Source: Bacteroidota bacterium (GTDB lineage: Bacteria; Bacteroidota; Bacteroidia; Bacteroidales; JAGNHN01). Taken from it: DNA of 64,000 nt. The notes under the pieces are model-generated. The model was not told the origin of the DNA, did not search any database, and saw only the letters and a list, made by a program, of their open reading frames with translations. Within the stretch, counting starts at the first letter, position 1. Every line of letters starts with the position of its first letter. A program made the translations under genes and the position numbers. Of the stretch, positions 61,064 through 64,000 are shown in pieces. Location: contig JAKLHK010000018.1 of NCBI GenBank assembly GCA_022710185.1, forward strand, positions 1 through 64,000. The letters run 5' to 3'.

Positions 61064-64000
61064 ATGATCAACAGCATTATCGCCTTCTCCCTCCGTAACC
61101 GTATGGTCATCGCCCTGCTCACCCTGGCCATGATAGGTCTGGGGGTGTACAATTTCATCCGTTTGCCCATCGATGCGGTCCCCGACATCACCAACAATCA
61201 GGTGCAGGTCATCACGGTTTCCCCCTCCCTGGCGCCCCAGGAGATCGAACAGTTCATCACATTCCCTGTGGAAATCGCCATGGCCAACCTCCAGGATGTC
61301 AAGGAGATCAGATCCATCAGCCGCTTCGGACTCTCGGTGGTCACCATCGTGTTCCGCGATCGCCTGGATCCCTACCGTGCACGGCAGATGGTGAATGAAC
61401 AGATCGCTATTGCCCAGCACGATATCCCCGAAGGATATGGAAGCCCGCAAATGATGCCCATCACCACAGGCCTGGGGGAAATATTCCAGTATGTGCTGGT
61501 GGTTGAACCGGGGTTTGAAGACCGGTACGATGCCATGGAGCTCCGCACGATACAGGATTGGATCGTGAAGCGCCAGTTGTCCGGCATTCCGGGCATTGTG
61601 GAGGTTTCCAGCTTCGGGGGCTACCTGAAACAATACGAGGTGGCCCTGGATCCTAAAACTCTGGTCGGCATGGACCTCTCGGTTGCAGAGATCTTCGATG
61701 CGATGGAGAGGAATAACCAGAACACCGGGGGAAGCTATATCGAGAAAGGCCCTTCGGCCTTTTACATCCGCGCTGAAGGCCTGATCACCGACCTGGAAGA
61801 TATCCGGAACATCGTTATCAAGACCATTAACGGGGTTCCTATCCGTATCGGGGACATCGCCAAGGTTGGCTTCGGATCCCCTGCCCGGTTCGGGGCAATG
61901 ACCAGGAACGGCGAAGGGGAGGCCGTCGGGGGTATCACCCTGATGCTCAAAGGGGCCAACTCGGCAGAGGCCATCGCCAATGTAAAGGAAAGGATAGCCC
62001 AGGTCCGCGAATCACTGCCCGAAGGGGTTGACATCCATCCTTACCTGGACCGCTCAAAACTGATAAGCAAAACGATAGGTACGGTAAAGACCAACCTCAC
62101 CGAAGGAGGGCTGATCGTGATCTTCTTCCTGGTCCTCTTGCTGGGGAGCCTGCGCTCCGGGCTGATTGTAGCCTCGGTCATCCCGCTTTCCATGCTCTTC
62201 GCCTTTATCCTTATGAACCTGTTCGGGGTAACGGCTAACCTGATGAGCCTGGGAGCCATTGACTTCGGGCTCATTGTGGACGGTTCCGTCATCATCGTCG
62301 AAGGGATCATGTACAGCCTTCACAAACAAATGGGCGGGCGAAGGATCAGTCAGGAAGAGATGAAGGAGACGGTTTTCAGCGCCAGCTCCAAAGTAGCCAA
62401 TTCCGCCACTTTCGGGGTCATCATCATCCTCATCGTCTATCTGCCCATCCTCGTATTCACCGGCATAGAGGGCAAGACCTTCAAACCGATGGCGCAAACC
62501 GTAAGTTTCGCCCTGATCGGTGCCCTTATCCTGGCCCTCACCTACGTCCCGGTCGTTTCTTCCCTCTTCCTCAGCCGCAAGGTCAGTGACCGCAAGAACT
62601 GGTCCGACCATATCGTCGAGTTCTTTCACCGGGCACACAGCCCCGTGCTGGAATTCGCCCTGCGGCAGAAGTCCCTGTTGCTGGGGATCACCCTGATCAT
62701 CGTGATCGCCAGCTTCTGGCTGTTCAGCCGAATGGGCGGGGAGTTCCTGCCCACCCTGGAGGAGGGCGACCTGGCGGCCCAGATGACCCTTCCCCCGGGG
62801 ACTTCGCTGAGCGAGAGCATCAACACCTCCACCAGGGCGGAACAGATCCTCCTCAGCAAATTTCCCGAAGTGCTGGAGATCGTTTCCAAGATCGGTACCG
62901 CCGAGGTACCCACGGATCCCATGGCTGTTGAGGACGCCGACATCATGATCGTAATGAAGGAAAAGGAGGAGTGGGTGTCCGCCAAAGACCGGGAGGAGAT
63001 GATGGAGAAGATGAAGGAGGCGCTTTCGGTCCTACCCGGGGCCAACTTCGAATTCACCCAGCCTATCCAGCTGAGATTCAACGAGCTGATGACGGGAGTG
63101 AAATCCGATGTAGCAGTCAAGATCTATGGCGAAGACCTGGACCAGCTGTTCGAACGCGCCAACGCCGCCGCCGCCCTTATCCAGGATATCCCGGGGGCCG
63201 GGGACGTACGGGTGGAACAGGTCACGGGCCTGCCGCAGGTCAGGATCAGGTACGACCGGGAAAAGCTGGCCCGCTTCGGCCTGAATGTACTCGAGGTGAA
63301 CAAGGTCATCGCTACGGCCTTCGCCGGGCAGTCTACCGGGGTGGTGTTTGAAGGGGAAAAACGCTTCGACCTGGTGGTGAGGCTGGGCGAGGCCTACCGC
63401 AAAGACGTCCGGAACATCGAACGCCTGAGGGTCAGCCCGCCCCATACAGAACACATCATCCTAAGCCAGGTGGCCGGCATCAGCATAGATACCGGTCCCA
63501 TGCTGATCAGCCGCGACGACACCAAACGAAGGATAACCATAGGCATCAACGTCCGTAACCGGGATGTGGAGTCCTTTGTTATGGAGACGGACCGACTCCT
63601 CTCCACCCGGCTGGAGCTCCCTCCGGGCTATTACATCACCTATGGCGGGCAGTTCGAAAACCTGCAGGCGGCCCGCCAAAGTTCAAGCATCGCCGTTCCC
63701 GTAGCGCTGGCGCTCATCTTCATCCTGCTGTACTTTGCCTTCCGCAGCTTCAAGCAGGCCGTACTGATCTTTACTGCCATCCCCCTGGCCGCCGTCGGGG
63801 GGATCCTTGGCCTCTGGATCCGGGGCATGCCGTTCAGCATCTCCGCCGGGGTGGGGTTCATCGCCCTTTTCGGCATCGCCGTACTCAACGGTATAGTGTT
63901 GCTTGCCTACTACAACCAGCTGGAAGAAGAAGGCATGACCGATATCCTGGAACGGGTACGCACCGGGACCCGGCTGAGGCTGCGCCCGGTCCTGCTCACC
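61064..64000 (+). CDS. CzcA/CusA-type heavy-metal RND efflux pump (3' end outside window)
   Basis: 979 residues are present and the gene runs off the right edge; complete members have about 1,030-1,060. The N-terminal helix FSLRNRMVIALLTLAMIGLG and IDAVPDITNNQVQV (near 41-54) are the family start. SLGAIDFGLIVDGSVIIVEG (near 398-417) carries the charged residues of the proton relay and fits the divalent-metal (Co/Zn/Cd) HME1 pattern DFGxxxDGA better than the Cu(I)/Ag form. The porter domains and second membrane half follow, with ALFGIAVLNGIVLL near 930. Pumps metal ions out through a TolC duct; adaptor and channel genes, if linked, lie beyond the window. Confidence 0.9.
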   Translation, partial: MINSIIAFSLRNRMVIALLTLAMIGLGVYNFIRLPIDAVPDITNNQVQVITVSPSLAPQEIEQFITFPVEIAMANLQDVKEIRSISRFGLSVVTIVFRDRLDPYRARQMVNEQIAIAQHDIPEGYGSPQMMPITTGLGEIFQYVLVVEPGFEDRYDAMELRTIQDWIVKRQLSGIPGIVEVSSFGGYLKQYEVALDPKTLVGMDLSVAEIFDAMERNNQNTGGSYIEKGPSAFYIRAEGLITDLEDIRNIVIKTINGVPIRIGDIAKVGFGSPARFGAMTRNGEGEAVGGITLMLKGANSAEAIANVKERIAQVRESLPEGVDIHPYLDRSKLISKTIGTVKTNLTEGGLIVIFFLVLLLGSLRSGLIVASVIPLSMLFAFILMNLFGVTANLMSLGAIDFGLIVDGSVIIVEGIMYSLHKQMGGRRISQEEMKETVFSASSKVANSATFGVIIILIVYLPILVFTGIEGKTFKPMAQTVSFALIGALILALTYVPVVSSLFLSRKVSDRKNWSDHIVEFFHRAHSPVLEFALRQKSLLLGITLIIVIASFWLFSRMGGEFLPTLEEGDLAAQMTLPPGTSLSESINTSTRAEQILLSKFPEVLEIVSKIGTAEVPTDPMAVEDADIMIVMKEKEEWVSAKDREEMMEKMKEALSVLPGANFEFTQPIQLRFNELMTGVKSDVAVKIYGEDLDQLFERANAAAALIQDIPGAGDVRVEQVTGLPQVRIRYDREKLARFGLNVLEVNKVIATAFAGQSTGVVFEGEKRFDLVVRLGEAYRKDVRNIERLRVSPPHTEHIILSQVAGISIDTGPMLISRDDTKRRITIGINVRNRDVESFVMETDRLLSTRLELPPGYYITYGGQFENLQAARQSSSIAVPVALALIFILLYFAFRSFKQAVLIFTAIPLAAVGGILGLWIRGMPFSISAGVGFIALFGIAVLNGIVLLAYYNQLEEEGMTDILERVRTGTRLRLRPVLLT

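Overview
The window looks like a chromosomal segment of a Bacteroidota bacterium with fairly GC-rich coding DNA. Evidence: a complete gldK-gldL-gldM-gldN core of the type IX secretion system (T9SS) with a PorP/SprF-like protein and SprE/PorW, two proteins with T9SS C-terminal sorting domains, HmuY-type lipoproteins, SusC-style carboxypeptidase-regulatory/TonB receptors, and promoter boxes of the Bacteroidota type (TTTG-N19-21-TAnnTTTG). A 2[4Fe-4S] ferredoxin, methylmalonyl-CoA mutase, a short-chain acyl-CoA operon and a butyrate-kinase homologue hint at a fermentative or facultative lifestyle; this is inference.

Layout. 1-580: a decayed tyrosine recombinase and a heptamer array. 582-3557: extradiol dioxygenase, an unknown secreted protein, a MenA-like prenyltransferase. 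3673-9058: xdhC-xdhA-xdhB molybdenum hydroxylase operon ending in a DMT permease. 9171-10253: a butyrate-kinase-family protein that has lost conserved catalytic residues. 10251-11975: repeat-rich, gene-poor island (heptamer arrays, many short hairpins, a diverged repeat pair) surrounding a mazEF toxin-antitoxin pair with an operator over its promoter. 11976-17626: minus-strand operon of crotonase, long 3-hydroxyacyl-CoA dehydrogenase, old-yellow-enzyme, two-subunit CoA-transferase and a variant HMG-CoA-lyase-like protein, under a well-formed promoter. 17809-21291: metal-linked cluster (Cys-rich HYC_CC_PP-type protein, TonB receptor with a Cys-Cys plug motif, two HMA proteins). 21328-25058: a 52-residue Trp-rich protein, tsaB, and an efflux adaptor/TolC pair. 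25307-32299: T9SS-exported M1 peptidase, pheT, recG. 32394-44857: gldNMLK, porP, rseP, dxr, an M23 peptidase and, divergently, sprE. 44918-45909: bactofilin, atpZ and an AtpI-like protein, the usual leader of the F-type ATP synthase operon, followed not by atpB but by 440 bp of AT-rich DNA. 46350-52213: a TIGR01777 oxidoreductase, mutA-mutB, gpmA. 52256-59870: lgt and a haem-uptake-like operon (small His-rich membrane protein, T9SS-exported HmuY-like protein, TonB receptor with a TTG start, HmuY lipoprotein, M28 peptidase). 59923-64000: DUF192 lipoprotein, ferredoxin with its own promoter and terminator, and a CzcA/CusA-type pump cut by the window end.

The observations that best merit follow-up are: (1) several intergenic arrays built on seven-base units plus a family of hairpins with compensatory stem changes; (2) the butyrate-kinase homologue lacking the phosphate-loop Asn/Ser residues and the HLGNG-type His; (3) the HMG-CoA-lyase homologue with the catalytic Cys replaced by Gln; (4) the HYC/TonB/HMA metal cluster; (5) the haem operon that joins T9SS export, a TonB receptor and a peptidase; and (6) the interrupted ATP-synthase leader. 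No CRISPR array, rRNA or tRNA was recognised.
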